This document shows, one piece after another, positions 1-9,779 of a DNA stretch of 64,000 nt (the first letter of the stretch is position 1; each line of letters starts with the position of its first letter). Under the pieces are notes generated by a model, which worked only from the letters and a program-made list of their open reading frames with translations, did no database searches and was not told the origin of the DNA. The stretch is from the NCBI RefSeq assembly GCF_030408575.1, contig NZ_CP047047.1:124001-188000 (forward strand), written 5' to 3'. The stretch is from Corynebacterium auris (GTDB lineage: Bacteria > Actinomycetota > Actinomycetes > Mycobacteriales > Mycobacteriaceae). The translations under genes were made by a program, and so were the position numbers.

Positions 1-1660
1 GCGCCGGGCCGTCGTCAAGGCCCTTGTCCTTCAGGTAGAGCTTGTAGGCCACCACCGCGATACCGAGCCCGCCCAGGTCGCCGATGTTCTCGCCGAGCGT
101 GAACTTGCCGTTGACCCCGCCGATGTCCTCGCGCCCCTCGAGGACGGTGGGGATGAGGCCGTCGAACTGCTCCACCAGCTTCGCGGTCAGCTCGTCGAAG
201 CGATCGCGGTCCTCGTCGGTCCACCAGGAGTTGAGGTTACCCAGGCCGTCGTAACGCGAGCCCTGGTCATCGAAGCCGTGGCCGATCTCGTGGCCGATCA
301 CAGCGCCGATGCCGCCGAAGTTCTCGGCCGCGTCCGCCTCCGGGTTGAAAAACGGCGGCTGGAGGATCGCAGCCGGGAAGGTGATGTCGTTGACCACCGG
401 GTTGTAGAAGGCGTTGACCGTCTGCGGGGTGGTCACCCACTCGTCGCGGTTGGCGGGCCGACCAATCTTGTCAATCTGGTAGGCGTGCTCGAAGGCCGCG
501 CCGCGGCGCACGTTGCTCAACAGGTCCGCGCCCTCGGGGGAAAACTCCAGCCCCGAGTAGTCGCGCCACCGGTCGGGGTAGCCGATCTTGGCGTTGAACT
601 GCCCCAGCTTCGCCAGCGCGCGCTCGCGCGTGCCGGTGCCCATCCACTCCAGCGCGGAGATGCGCTCGTGGTAGGCGCGCACCAGGTAGTCCACCAGCTC
701 AAGCATGTGCTGCTTGGAGGCAGGGGGGAAGTGCTTGTCGACGTAGCCCTGGCCGATCTCCTCACCCACCAGCGACTCCGCCAGCCCCACGCCGCGCTTC
801 CAGCGGTCGCGCTGCTGGGTCGCGCCCGAGAGCACGGTGCCGTAAAACTCGAAGTTGGCCCGGCCGACCTCCTCCGGCAGCACGCCGGCGCGCGCGCGCA
901 GGATGTTCCACGCGCCCCACAACTGCCAGTCCGCCAGCGCCTCGGGGCGCAGCATGCCCGCGAGCTCGTCGGTGAACGTGGGCATCATGTTGATTACCCG
1001 GCCCTCCTGCAACCCCGAGGCGCCGAGCAGCGTCTGGATGATCGGCGGCAGCTCCTTAAACTCCACCGGGTTGTATGTGGCCACCGCGTCGCGCGCTGCC
1101 ACGACGTCCCAGTGGCTGTGCGCCAGCTGCGTCTCCAGGGACACGATGCGCTTAGCCGCGATCTCTGGGCTCAACCCGAACAGGTGCGAGGGGTCGAGGA
1201 ACCCGAGCATCCGCTCCACGTGGTGGCCGTATTTCTCCAGCGTCTCGGCGTGCTCGGGGGAGTGGTAGTAGGCCTCGTCGGGCAGCCCCAGCCCGCTTTG
1301 CACGAGGTAGGCCACGGAGTTCTCCCCCTGCGAGTCCTTCTCCACCCAGTAGGTCAGCGGCGCGCCGACCCCCTCGCGTTCGAGCGTGCCGAGGTTAGCC
1401 GCGAACTCCTCCACATCCTTGGCGGCAAGGCGGGCCAGGTCCTCCTCGAGTGGGGCCAGCCCGGCGCCGTTGACGCCCTCGGTGTCCATGAAGGACAAGA
1501 AAAGGTCGCCGCCGCGGCCGACGCCGTCCTGCAGCAGGGCGTGGACGTCCTTTTCCGCCTGGTCCCGCAGTGCGTAGAAGGCACCGTCGATGCCACGGTC
1601 AGCGGGAATGGTGTGGCTCTCGACCCAGCGGCCGTTGACAAACTCAAAAAGGTCTTTCAT
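1..1660 (-). CDS. pepO: M13 (neprilysin/PepO) family zinc endopeptidase, C-terminus cut by window edge
   Basis: Zinc metallopeptidase of family M13, which usually cleaves short peptides. The 553 visible codons contain the zinc and catalytic motif HEIGH at residues 457-461, followed by GFDDQGSRYDGLGN, and the second motif ENIGD at 524-528, whose Glu is the third zinc ligand in the family. The M13 N-terminal domain fills the first ~430 residues. Family members are ~640-680 aa, so roughly 100 residues lie outside the window. No signal peptide is visible (start MKDLFEFVNGRW), as in other actinobacterial members. The ATG at 1658-1660 has no clear Shine-Dalgarno, but TAGAGT lies 7 bp upstream, so the message may be leaderless. 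It lies 61 bp downstream of emb on the same strand; a functional link is not evident. Confidence 0.93.
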   Translation of the reverse strand, partial: MKDLFEFVNGRWVESHTIPADRGIDGAFYALRDQAEKDVHALLQDGVGRGGDLFLSFMDTEGVNGAGLAPLEEDLARLAAKDVEEFAANLGTLEREGVGAPLTYWVEKDSQGENSVAYLVQSGLGLPDEAYYHSPEHAETLEKYGHHVERMLGFLDPSHLFGLSPEIAAKRIVSLETQLAHSHWDVVAARDAVATYNPVEFKELPPIIQTLLGASGLQEGRVINMMPTFTDELAGMLRPEALADWQLWGAWNILRARAGVLPEEVGRANFEFYGTVLSGATQQRDRWKRGVGLAESLVGEEIGQGYVDKHFPPASKQHMLELVDYLVRAYHERISALEWMGTGTRERALAKLGQFNAKIGYPDRWRDYSGLEFSPEGADLLSNVRRGAAFEHAYQIDKIGRPANRDEWVTTPQTVNAFYNPVVNDITFPAAILQPPFFNPEADAAENFGGIGAVIGHEIGHGFDDQGSRYDGLGNLNSWWTDEDRDRFDELTAKLVEQFDGLIPTVLEGREDIGGVNGKFTLGENIGDLGGLGIAVVAYKLYLKDKGLDDGPA

Positions 1661-1721
1661 GCCCACCACTCTAACGCGGCGCCCGACACCGCCGTGGCGG
1701 GTTGAGCGCCGCGCGCGCGGG

Positions 1722-4700
1722 TTAGGGCGCGTTGGGGTCGCGGATCTTCATCGGGCCGGGGGTCCACCAGCCGGTGCGGGTCACCTCCTCGTGGTCGATG
1801 GTCGCCACCTCCGGCTCCTCTCCCACGGAGTTCGGGCGACGCTCGTAGCGGGCCACGGAACCCCAGTCGCGCTGCCAGTCACCTACGAGGTAGCCCGGGA
1901 TCTCGTACGAGTGGCTCACGGCCTCGGCGGTGGCCAGGGCGCCGCCGCCGAGGAAGTCCATGAACCCGGAGAGCTGCTCCTTACCGGGGGCGTCCGGCAT
2001 GATGCGGTACTCGGGGATCTCGGTCACGCCGGCGAAGTGGTTGAAGGTGCGCTGGCAGGGGTACTGGAAGGCCACGGCCCAGTCGAGCAGGCCGGGCTCG
2101 TCGCTCGGGAGAACCTCGCCGAGCGGGGCCAGGGTGGGAATGCGCAGCGGCGTCAGCGCCAGCCAGTCCTCCCGCTTGAGGGAGGTGTCCTCGGCGACGA
2201 GGCGCACCACGTCGGCCTCCGCCGGAAGGTCGGCGAGCGGGTAGCGCAGGTTGCGCCACGAGGGGGTCGGGCCCTGGTCGAGCATCTCCACCTCGCCGAG
2301 AACCTCGACGGTGCCGTCGCCGGAGCGCGTGCCGTACTCGAGCATGAGCTCGTTGCCGTCCTGCTCCACCCCGTTGATGTCGTGGTGGGCGATGCGCCCG
2401 GCCACGGAGGTAACCAGCAGCGGGGCGTTGTCGCGGGCCGCGGGCAGCTCGTACCAGGAGGTCTCGATGTAGGCGGAGCCCATCGGATCGTCGGAGAAGG
2501 TACCCAGCACCGGCACGCGCGTGTAGTCCAGGTTGAACGGCAGCCGCACGGTCGAGCCGTTGACACCGCGCAGGTGCTCGGGCCTGTTGCCCTGGGTGTT
2601 CGTGCGGGTGGTGGACTGCTCCTGCTCGGAGGCGTCCGAGGGCTGGGCCGCGTTGTCGGCCTGTCCGCCGCCGTCACCGGGGCCCGTCGCGGTGTTATCC
2701 GCGGGCGCGACCGCAGCGGCTGCGCCGTCGTCGACGGTGGTGCGGGGGTCGGAGGTGGCCACGTTGTCCGCCTCCGAGACGATGTAGGCGGGCACGCCGT
2801 CCGGGGTAAAACCGCGCTGCTCCCCGGCGTCCAGCGAGCGCCCGAGGGGGACGCCGCGGACGGGGGTGAGGAAGGAATCGTTCGTGTCCGTCTCCAAAAC
2901 GACGTCACCGCCGAGGGCGCACACGTTGCCGCCGAAGGATGCGACGTTGCCCATCCCCACCGAGTACGCGGGGGCCTGGTCGATGAAGGCCTTGAGGAAG
3001 GTCAGGCACGAAAACGCCACCATGAGGATGGACATCACGGCAATCGGGGCGGACATAACACCCGCCCAGCGGCTGCGCTCGCCGGGGCTGAGCGCGCCGT
3101 CGCGGCGCAGGCCCTGGACCACCCCGATCATGAGCACCACGAGAGCGATGGCGAGCATGACCGTGTTCGCCTCGATGCCGCGCAGCTGCACCGTGCGGTC
3201 CCACCACGGCACGCCGAAGGAGGACACGTACCACCAGGCGTTCCAGCCGCCCAGGGTGAAGGCCATGAGGAACAGCACGGCGGCGATCGCGAGGGTGCGG
3301 TTGCGCGCCGAGCGCAGCGCCACGGCGCTGAGCACCACCGCGCCGACCGCCGCGGCCGCGCCACCGACGCCGGCGAAGATGCCGAAGTGGTGGGTCCACT
3401 TCGTCGGGGTGAACATGAAGAAGAAGGCGCTCAGGACGATGATGGCCACGAGCCGCTGAACCGGTGCGCGCGTGGCGCCGGGCACGCGCCCGAAGCGAGC
3501 CAGCGCCCACAGGATCAGCGCGAGGGCAAACAGCAGGATGAATACCGGGAAGCGGCGCGTCATCGAGCCGTCGACCGATTCCTGGAAGAGGGTGTAGTAG
3601 CGCGCCGGCTCCGCGTACCACTCGAGGGCGGGGCCGACCTCGGCGCGCACGGCGGTGGCTTCGATGACGGCGGCGAGGGTCTGATCGTGGAAGACCGGGA
3701 TCATCACGGCTGTGCCCACCCCGAGGAACACGCCGATGTAGGACACCCAGGGCGCGTAGATCAACCGGCGGTGCATCGTGCGGAAAATCGCCGGCAGGCA
3801 GATGAGGAAGACACCCACCGCGGCCAGGCCCGTCGGCCCGCAGGCCAGGGTGAACGCGGCGAGCAGCGTGCCCACCGCCGCGGGGAAGAGGCGCTGGGCG
3901 GCGATGGCGCGCTCGAAGGCGGCCCAGGTGGCGATGAGCCCGAGGGCGATGATCGGCTCCGGGCGCGTGCCGTTGTTGTAGGGCAGCCAGAAAGCGAGGA
4001 ACACGAAGGCGGCGGTCCAGTACGCCATCCGGCGCTGCCCGATGGCCTCCCCCAGGCGCGGCAGGATCTCGCGCGAGAGGATCCACCAGATCAAAATGCC
4101 TGCGATGAGGGTGGGCAGGCGCATCCACACCGACGCCCCGGACACCTTGGCCAACAGCGCCAGAAGGTCGTAGAAGGGGGAGCCGAAGGGCGATTCCGGC
4201 ACGCCGTACCAGCGGTAATAGTTGGCCATGTAGTCGGACTCGTTGGCCACCCGCGCCATGGTGAACAGGTAACCGTCGTCCGAGGTGTTGGCGCCGAACA
4301 CGTGCCAGAAGCCGAGCACCGCCAGCACCACGGCGTCGAGGGGGGTGAAGGTGCGCCAGGTGCGGGGGAAGAAGCGCCAGCGGCGCCCGTCGAGCCGGTC
4401 GAGGCGCCACAGGCTGTAGAGGGCGACAAGAGCGGAGATGGCGCCGAGCACCATCGCGGCGATCTTCGCGGCGGTGGGGGTCGAGGTAAACCGGGAGTTG
4501 ATCTGGACCTGGGCGCTGAGTCCGCCGTCGATAAGCGCGGCTGCGTCCCCCTCGAGCTCGGTGTAGATGCCTGTGACCTGGGGACGCAGGTCCTCCTCGC
4601 CCTCCTCCGAGTACGAGGTGCCGGGGACTTCGACGGCGGTGCCCTCGCTGGTGGCGGTGACCACGACCTCGGCGTCGTCGGGGAGTTCGGCGACTTGTTC

Positions 4701-5111
4701 CGGGGTGAGCTCGAAGAGCACCTCGTTGACGGAGTTGACCACGATCCCGCCGTCGGGTGAGGTGATGAACATCCCGCGGTCGAAGGCCTCGGTGGAGGTC
4801 TCCGGCAGGGTGCCCACGATCATGCTTTGCCCCTCGCGCAGCGAGTCGATCGCGGAGAGGGGGACGGTGACCTCGATCTCGTCGGGCGCCAGCGAGATCA
4901 GCGGCGCGTTCACCGAGTTCAGGGTGCCGCCCTGCGGCCAGCTCAGCGAGGATTGGACCTGGTTGACGGGGAGCAGGGGGGTGAGCACGAAGCAGAGGAA
5001 CGCAAGGAGCCCGGAGATCGCGGCAAGGCCCGCAAAGCTTGACGACGCCCTCCCGCCCGCCTTCGTGGCCCCGCCCGGCTTCGGCTGGTGGTCTGTTTCA
5101 GGTGCTGTCAC
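1722..5111 (-). CDS. emb: Arabinofuranosyltransferase Emb (GT53)
   Basis: Integral membrane glycosyltransferase that extends the arabinan of cell-wall arabinogalactan, using decaprenyl-phosphoryl-arabinose (DPA) outside the membrane; the Emb family is the target of ethambutol. The GTG start at 5109-5111 gives 1129 aa, close to the single Emb of corynebacteria. After a first membrane segment (FAGLAAISGLLAFLCFVL) and a ~170-aa outer domain comes a multi-spanning core. The acidic motif SDDGYLF carries D278 and D279 in the first large loop, as in catalytic Emb proteins. The C-terminal ~400 residues form the carbohydrate-binding outer domain. An upstream in-frame GTG overlapping the aftA stop is an alternative start. 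It is last in the order dprE1-dprE2-aftA-emb, 26 bp after aftA, so co-transcription is likely. Confidence 0.96.
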   Translation of the reverse strand: MTAPETDHQPKPGGATKAGGRASSSFAGLAAISGLLAFLCFVLTPLLPVNQVQSSLSWPQGGTLNSVNAPLISLAPDEIEVTVPLSAIDSLREGQSMIVGTLPETSTEAFDRGMFITSPDGGIVVNSVNEVLFELTPEQVAELPDDAEVVVTATSEGTAVEVPGTSYSEEGEEDLRPQVTGIYTELEGDAAALIDGGLSAQVQINSRFTSTPTAAKIAAMVLGAISALVALYSLWRLDRLDGRRWRFFPRTWRTFTPLDAVVLAVLGFWHVFGANTSDDGYLFTMARVANESDYMANYYRWYGVPESPFGSPFYDLLALLAKVSGASVWMRLPTLIAGILIWWILSREILPRLGEAIGQRRMAYWTAAFVFLAFWLPYNNGTRPEPIIALGLIATWAAFERAIAAQRLFPAAVGTLLAAFTLACGPTGLAAVGVFLICLPAIFRTMHRRLIYAPWVSYIGVFLGVGTAVMIPVFHDQTLAAVIEATAVRAEVGPALEWYAEPARYYTLFQESVDGSMTRRFPVFILLFALALILWALARFGRVPGATRAPVQRLVAIIVLSAFFFMFTPTKWTHHFGIFAGVGGAAAAVGAVVLSAVALRSARNRTLAIAAVLFLMAFTLGGWNAWWYVSSFGVPWWDRTVQLRGIEANTVMLAIALVVLMIGVVQGLRRDGALSPGERSRWAGVMSAPIAVMSILMVAFSCLTFLKAFIDQAPAYSVGMGNVASFGGNVCALGGDVVLETDTNDSFLTPVRGVPLGRSLDAGEQRGFTPDGVPAYIVSEADNVATSDPRTTVDDGAAAAVAPADNTATGPGDGGGQADNAAQPSDASEQEQSTTRTNTQGNRPEHLRGVNGSTVRLPFNLDYTRVPVLGTFSDDPMGSAYIETSWYELPAARDNAPLLVTSVAGRIAHHDINGVEQDGNELMLEYGTRSGDGTVEVLGEVEMLDQGPTPSWRNLRYPLADLPAEADVVRLVAEDTSLKREDWLALTPLRIPTLAPLGEVLPSDEPGLLDWAVAFQYPCQRTFNHFAGVTEIPEYRIMPDAPGKEQLSGFMDFLGGGALATAEAVSHSYEIPGYLVGDWQRDWGSVARYERRPNSVGEEPEVATIDHEEVTRTGWWTPGPMKIRDPNAP

Positions 5112-5137
5112 GTCGTGTAACTCTACTTTCCGTCTCA

Positions 5138-7126
5138 CTAGTTCCGAACCGCGACCACGAAGGGCCCAATCTGCTCCACGGCCCAGGCCGGGGAGTCGAA
5201 GGATTCGGGGTTGAAGAACAGGGCCTCGTAGCGCACGTTCGGCTCGCTCGGGAAGATGTCGTGGGCGATGTGGGTCTTCCACGGCTCCTCCGGGGTGTCC
5301 AGGTCGCCGCGGAAGATGAAGGCCTCGGGCGCGCGCCACTGTGCGTCATCGAGCGCCGCGAGGAACGCGTCCGGGTGTGCCAGCTCGGCGAAGGAGCCCT
5401 CCGACCAGGCCGACAGCGCCTCGTTGCGCAGGTCGAACTCACCCAGCGGGTTGGCGTAGTGGCTGGTGAACGCGTTGAAGCCGTAAAAGGGGTTGTACGC
5501 CATGAAGTTGATCTCGTCGGTGTAGACCACGGTCTCGGTGGGCGCGTGGCCGTGCTCGCTGAGAAAGTCCACGATGTCCCCGTAGTACTGGCCCGGGTCC
5601 GGCGGGAACCTGTCGGCGCGCTCGCCGTAGCCGTCGGTATCGGCGTAGGCTTGGTCGATGTGCGGCTCGTTTTCCTTCGGGATCTGCTGCACCATCGCCA
5701 GCGTGGCCGTGCCCATCACGATGGCCACGACGGTCGCGGCGATCGAGCGCGCGGCGGGCTTTTCCCGGGCGGGGAAGGCGACGTCGGCCGCCCAGAGCCG
5801 GATCTCCGGCAGCGCGAGGACACCCGCGGTGACGAAGATGAGCGTGATGATGACCTCGAGGCGGAAGCCCAGCAGCGAGGTCCCCGCCAGGGTGGCGAGC
5901 ATGGAGGCCAGCGCCCACACGTAGGACACCACCGCGGCGATGAACAGGCCCGTGTAGTTGAGGTTGCGGAAGCGCAGCAGCACGAAGACCAGGCCCACCA
6001 GGCTGAGCAGTCCCACGAGGGAGAAGGCGAAGAAGGGCAGGGGGAAGACCGTGCCCTCGACCGGCAGGAAGCGGTTCGCGGTGCTGTTGACCACGTAGTC
6101 GCCGAAGACCAGGTTGTACAGGTACGGCCCCCACGAGACAAGCGCGATGAGGCAGGCGCCGACGCCGATGACCGCGAGGTGCGCCAGGGCCGTCAAGTCC
6201 CGCCACCGGCGGGCCCAGAGCACCAGGGCGAACACCACGACGCTCAGGGCGGAAATGGCGGTGAACAGGGTGTAGAACGTCGCGGAAATACCCAGGTAGA
6301 CGGCGAGTGCCACCGTCGCCGGCCAGGAGCCGCGCAGCGCCCGCGAGGACATCGCGGCGGCCGCGGGCACGAACAGCGCGACGAGGGCGGCGTAGGGCTC
6401 GTCGGGCGTCAGGGTGAGAACGACGGCCGTGGTCACAGCGGCGATGGCCGTGGCAAGCGGCAGGGAGCCAGTGAGTTTCTGCCACAGCGGAACCAGTGCC
6501 GCCGCCCCCGCCGCGAGGGACACGATCGCCCAGGGCTGGTAGACCTCCCACCCGGGCATACCCAGCAGGTCGGCCATTCGCCCGCCAAGCCAGAACCAGC
6601 CCAACGGGTAGAAGGAGGGCAGGTCCAGGTAGTTCATGTCGTGGTAGCCCAGCTCCGCCGCCATGCGGGAAAGGAACTGGGTGCGAAAACCCTGGTCAAC
6701 CTGGATTCCGTCGAGGTAGAGCCGGGTCGCGCTCAGCGGCACGCCGAGCGAGGCCACCACGAGCCCGGCCGGGGAGAGCACGGCGACGACCTCGGTGAGC
6801 CACCGCCGCCAGGCGGGGCGGGAGCCGGGCGTGTCGCGGTGCCACAGCCACAAAAGAAGCGCCGTGAGGAGGACAACCGCGAACGCCCCCGCGGTGGCCA
6901 GCGCCCTGGCCACCATCGACGTGTTGAACGCGGGCAGGGACGTCACCCGCAGGGCGAACCACGCCGCGAGGGAGACAACGCCCGCGCCGACCACAGCGGC
7001 GGCCATCCGCCACGCCGTGGCACCGGAGCCCAGCGCGTCCGGGGCGCCGGAGCCCGGGCGAAGCGGGGGCGCTGCTTCCGTGTGAGAAAACTGCATGGAT
7101 AACAGTGTGTCACACGGCCCGGACAT
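5138..7126 (-). CDS. aftA: Arabinofuranosyltransferase AftA (GT85)
   Basis: Transfers the first arabinofuranose residues from DPA onto the galactan chain and so primes the chains that Emb extends. The 662-aa protein has a long run of membrane helices up to about residue 470 (for example WRMAAAVVGAGVVSLAAWFAL and LAHLAVIGVGACLIALVSWG), then a soluble C-terminal domain of about 180 residues, the AftA layout. The start at 7124-7126 lies 7 bp after the dprE2 stop and has a weak AGGCGG upstream; a second ATG at 7094-7096 (MQFSHTEAAPPL) would remove ten residues and cannot be excluded. Its place directly after the genes that make its substrate supports the identification. Confidence 0.95.
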   Translation of the reverse strand: MSGPCDTLLSMQFSHTEAAPPLRPGSGAPDALGSGATAWRMAAAVVGAGVVSLAAWFALRVTSLPAFNTSMVARALATAGAFAVVLLTALLLWLWHRDTPGSRPAWRRWLTEVVAVLSPAGLVVASLGVPLSATRLYLDGIQVDQGFRTQFLSRMAAELGYHDMNYLDLPSFYPLGWFWLGGRMADLLGMPGWEVYQPWAIVSLAAGAAALVPLWQKLTGSLPLATAIAAVTTAVVLTLTPDEPYAALVALFVPAAAAMSSRALRGSWPATVALAVYLGISATFYTLFTAISALSVVVFALVLWARRWRDLTALAHLAVIGVGACLIALVSWGPYLYNLVFGDYVVNSTANRFLPVEGTVFPLPFFAFSLVGLLSLVGLVFVLLRFRNLNYTGLFIAAVVSYVWALASMLATLAGTSLLGFRLEVIITLIFVTAGVLALPEIRLWAADVAFPAREKPAARSIAATVVAIVMGTATLAMVQQIPKENEPHIDQAYADTDGYGERADRFPPDPGQYYGDIVDFLSEHGHAPTETVVYTDEINFMAYNPFYGFNAFTSHYANPLGEFDLRNEALSAWSEGSFAELAHPDAFLAALDDAQWRAPEAFIFRGDLDTPEEPWKTHIAHDIFPSEPNVRYEALFFNPESFDSPAWAVEQIGPFVVAVRN

Positions 7127-7133
7127 CGCCGCC

Positions 7134-7898
7134 TTAGAAGCTCAGGCGCCGCATGATGGGGGCGGGGATGTGCTGCAGCACGAAGGAGATCGGCCCGAAC
7201 AGCTTGTGCACGAACACCGTGCGCTCACCCTGAAGCGCGGCCTCCACGGCGGCCTCGGCGACCTCCTCCTTGTTTACCGTCAGGGGCGCCTCTTTCAGAC
7301 CGGCGGTCATCTTGGTGCGCACCTGCCCGGGGCGCACCACGGTCACGTGGACCCCATCGCCCCGGAGGGCCTCGCCGAGCTGCAGGTAGAACCCGTCCAT
7401 GCCGGCCTTTGCCGAGCCGTAGACGAAGTTGGAGCGGCGCACCTTCTGCCCGGCCACGGAGCTCAGCGCGATGATCGTGCCGTGCCCCTGGCGGCGCATC
7501 GCCTGGCCCAGAAGCACCCCGACGGAGACGTAGGCGGTGTAGTTCGTCTGGGCGGACTCCACCGCGAGGGATTGATCCTGCCACAGGGCCTCCTGGTCGC
7601 CCAGGGTGCCAAAGGCCACCACGGCGACGTCGACATCCTTGACCGCGAAGGCTTCCTTGATGATGTCGGGGTGGGAGGCGAAGTCGGTGGCCTGGAAGTC
7701 CACCACGCGCACCTCGCCGGCGCCGGCGCGGGTGAGCTCCTCGACGGCGGCCTCGGTGCGCGGGGACTGCGTGCGCAGCGCCAGGGTGACGTCGGGCGAG
7801 GCGCCGCGGGAGATGAGCTCGCGCACCGTCGCGAGTCCGATCTCGGATGTGCCGCCGATGAGCAGGATGTGCTGGGCTTGGCCTACTGCGTTGAGCAT
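7134..7898 (-). CDS. dprE2: Decaprenylphosphoryl-2-keto-ribose reductase DprE2
   Basis: Short-chain dehydrogenase that reduces decaprenylphosphoryl-2-keto-ribose with NADH, completing the epimerisation started by DprE1 and giving DPA, the arabinose donor for AftA and Emb. The 254-aa protein has the nucleotide-binding motif GGTSEIGLA near residues 15-23, the serine segment ALSSVAG, and the YxxxK pair Y160/K164 (YGSAKAGMDGFY). All three SDR catalytic positions are present. It lies 47 bp downstream of dprE1 on the same strand. Confidence 0.96.
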   Translation of the reverse strand: MLNAVGQAQHILLIGGTSEIGLATVRELISRGASPDVTLALRTQSPRTEAAVEELTRAGAGEVRVVDFQATDFASHPDIIKEAFAVKDVDVAVVAFGTLGDQEALWQDQSLAVESAQTNYTAYVSVGVLLGQAMRRQGHGTIIALSSVAGQKVRRSNFVYGSAKAGMDGFYLQLGEALRGDGVHVTVVRPGQVRTKMTAGLKEAPLTVNKEEVAEAAVEAALQGERTVFVHKLFGPISFVLQHIPAPIMRRLSF

Positions 7899-7945
7899 GT
7901 GGTTTCTCCTTGGGGTTCGGGGCTGTTCAATGCCGGGCGCAGCCG

Positions 7946-9361
7946 CTAGCTGAGCTCGAGGCGGCGGGACATGTCGGAGGCGAAAACGCCTGTCGGGTCG
8001 ATGGCGCGGCGGGTCTCAAGCCACCCCTGCATGCCGGGGTACATGGCGTGGAACTTCTCCGCCGAGGTGCGGGACTCCTTGGCCAGGTAAAGGCGCCCGC
8101 CGAACTCCATGACCTGCTCGTCGAGGCGGTCGAGGAAATCGCCCAAGCCGGAGCGGATGGGGAAGTCCACGCACACGTTCCACCCCTTCATCGGGTAGGA
8201 CAGCGGGGCGCGGTTGCCCTCCCCGAACAGCTTGAACACGTTGAGCGCGGAGTAGTGCCCGCTGGCCTGGATTTGGTAGATGATGTCCTTGAACGGTTCC
8301 ACGGCGTCGGTGGGCACCACGAACTGGTACTGGAGGAAACCGGCCGAACCGTAGCCGCGGTTCCACTCGCCGATGAGGTCGAGCGGTTGGTAGAACTGCG
8401 TCAGGTTTTTCACCTGGTTACGGGCCGGGGCGCCCATCAGGTAGTACGCCTCGCCGATGGCCATGAGCGAGAGCTTGTTCATGGTCCAGGAGGGGAAGAT
8501 GTCCGGCACCGTCATGAGCTGCGGGGCGTTGAACTTCAGCGGGTCCTTCGCCAGCTTGGGGGCGAACTCCTCCAGCTGCGCCAGGGTTGCCAGGGAGCCG
8601 CGGGAGATGGTGGAGCGGCCGGTCTTCGGCGGGCCGGAGATGGCGTCGAACCAGGCCGAGGAGTACTCGTAGTTGACCTCGGAGCCGTCGGAATGCGCGG
8701 CGATGGTCTCGTCGAGGGTGTCGGTGCGGTCGGTGTCCGCGATGAAGTAGGCGGTCTCCGTCTTGGTCATGCGGATGCGTGCGCGCAGGATGATGCCGGT
8801 CAGGCCCATGCCGCCGACGGTGGCCCAGAACAGGGTGCCCTCGGGGTCGTCCTCGCTGCCCTCGGGCGTGAGGTGGAGCACGCGGCCGTCCGCGACGAGG
8901 AGCTCGAGGGAGACGACGTGGTTGCCGAAGGAACCGGCGGTGTGGTGGTTCTTGCCGTGGATGTCCGGCCCGATGGCTCCGCCGATGGTGACCTGGCGCG
9001 TGCCGGGCAGCACGGGCACCCACAGACCGTAGGGCAGCGCGGCCTTCATCAGCTGGTCGAGGGTCACGCCCGCGTCGACGTCGACAAGCGCGCTCTCAGG
9101 GTCGATCGAGTGGATCTGGTTCAAAGCTTGCATATCGACGACCAAGCCGCCGCCGTTCTGGGCCGGGTCGCCGTAGGAGCGGCCCATGCCGCGGGCGATG
9201 ACGCCGCGGCGGCGGTGCGCGGGAAGAGCCTCGTTGTCTGCGGCGACCTGCGCGACGGCCTTCTTGATCACCTCGACGTCCGGGGTGGACAGGACGTGGG
9301 CCGTCGACGGGGCGGTCCGGCCCCAGCCGTGGAGCGATTCAACGGTTGTGTGAAGTTGCAT
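7946..9361 (-). CDS. dprE1: Decaprenylphosphoryl-beta-D-ribose 2'-oxidase DprE1
   Basis: FAD flavoenzyme that oxidises decaprenylphosphoryl-ribose to the 2-keto form. The 471-aa protein has the FAD-binding PCMH fold with [13 protein letters not shown] and [17 protein letters not shown] (the VAO-type FAD segment), and an ALO-like C-terminal substrate domain. The residue attacked by benzothiazinones in Mycobacterium tuberculosis (Cys387) is conserved as C397 in [11 protein letters not shown], so the enzyme should be sensitive unless changed elsewhere. First gene of the dprE1-dprE2-aftA-emb series. AAGGAGAA lies upstream of the ATG. A minus-strand TAGGCT at 9479-9484 may be the -10 box, giving a leader of ~110 nt that contains a short tandem repeat. 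Confidence 0.96.
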   Translation of the reverse strand: MQLHTTVESLHGWGRTAPSTAHVLSTPDVEVIKKAVAQVAADNEALPAHRRRGVIARGMGRSYGDPAQNGGGLVVDMQALNQIHSIDPESALVDVDAGVTLDQLMKAALPYGLWVPVLPGTRQVTIGGAIGPDIHGKNHHTAGSFGNHVVSLELLVADGRVLHLTPEGSEDDPEGTLFWATVGGMGLTGIILRARIRMTKTETAYFIADTDRTDTLDETIAAHSDGSEVNYEYSSAWFDAISGPPKTGRSTISRGSLATLAQLEEFAPKLAKDPLKFNAPQLMTVPDIFPSWTMNKLSLMAIGEAYYLMGAPARNQVKNLTQFYQPLDLIGEWNRGYGSAGFLQYQFVVPTDAVEPFKDIIYQIQASGHYSALNVFKLFGEGNRAPLSYPMKGWNVCVDFPIRSGLGDFLDRLDEQVMEFGGRLYLAKESRTSAEKFHAMYPGMQGWLETRRAIDPTGVFASDMSRRLELS

Positions 9362-9387
9362 GGTGCTTCAGCGTTCTCCTTGGTTAG

Positions 9388-9419
9388 TCCTTCGCATGGT
9401 GCGTCCTTCGCGTGGTGTG
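9388..9419. repeat. 16-bp tandem repeat (two copies) upstream of dprE1
   Basis: Two adjacent 16-bp units at 9388-9403 and 9404-9419 differ at two positions (TCCTTCGCATGGTGCG and TCCTTCGCGTGGTGTG). They lie in the presumed 5' leader of dprE1, about 27-58 bp before its start codon. Function unknown; it may be neutral duplication or a binding site. Confidence 0.6.
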
Positions 9420-9505
9420 TCCCCGGCGTGCCGCGCTTTCGCGGCTGGGCCGCCGCACGGGCATGAGCAGCGCGCCCCAGCCTAGTCCGAGGCCCCGGCG
9501 CGCTC

Positions 9506-9742
9506 CTACAGGTCCATCAATTCCCGAATCTCCACGGGCAGTTCCTCCTGCGAGGAAATCACCGGCCGACCTGCCGCTTTGTGCTCGCGGAGGAGCTCGT
9601 AGACGCGGGTGCGGGACGCGGAATCGAGGAAGGGCAGCTCCTCCGCGAACACGCGCGCCATGAAGTCCGACAACGGGGCCTCAATGCGCTGCGCCGCCTC
9701 GTGGATCGCGTCGGGGTCGTCGCCCTTGTAGTGCTTTCTCAT
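9506..9742 (-). CDS. Small hypothetical protein (78 aa)
   Basis: Soluble 78-aa protein of unknown function, starting MRKHYKGDDPDAIHEAAQ and rich in charged residues, with no signal peptide or membrane segment. The ATG at 9740-9742 diverges from the gene at 9780 with only 37 bp between, so the two probably share a promoter region. Accepted as real because it ends cleanly before the dprE1 upstream region and has a balanced helical composition (alternating acidic and hydrophobic residues) unlike the frame-shadow proteins of this GC-rich DNA. I do not recognise the family. Confidence 0.6.
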   Translation of the reverse strand: MRKHYKGDDPDAIHEAAQRIEAPLSDFMARVFAEELPFLDSASRTRVYELLREHKAAGRPVISSQEELPVEIRELMDL

Positions 9743-9779
9743 AAACGCACAGCCTAATGCGTGTCTACGATGGGCCGGT

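Noticed and set aside
278-4760. Two very long plus-strand frames (475 and 1056 codons) over pepO and emb
   Set aside because: Antisense frames of GC-rich genes: rich in Arg, His, Gly and Ala, without domains, while the minus strand encodes complete known enzymes.
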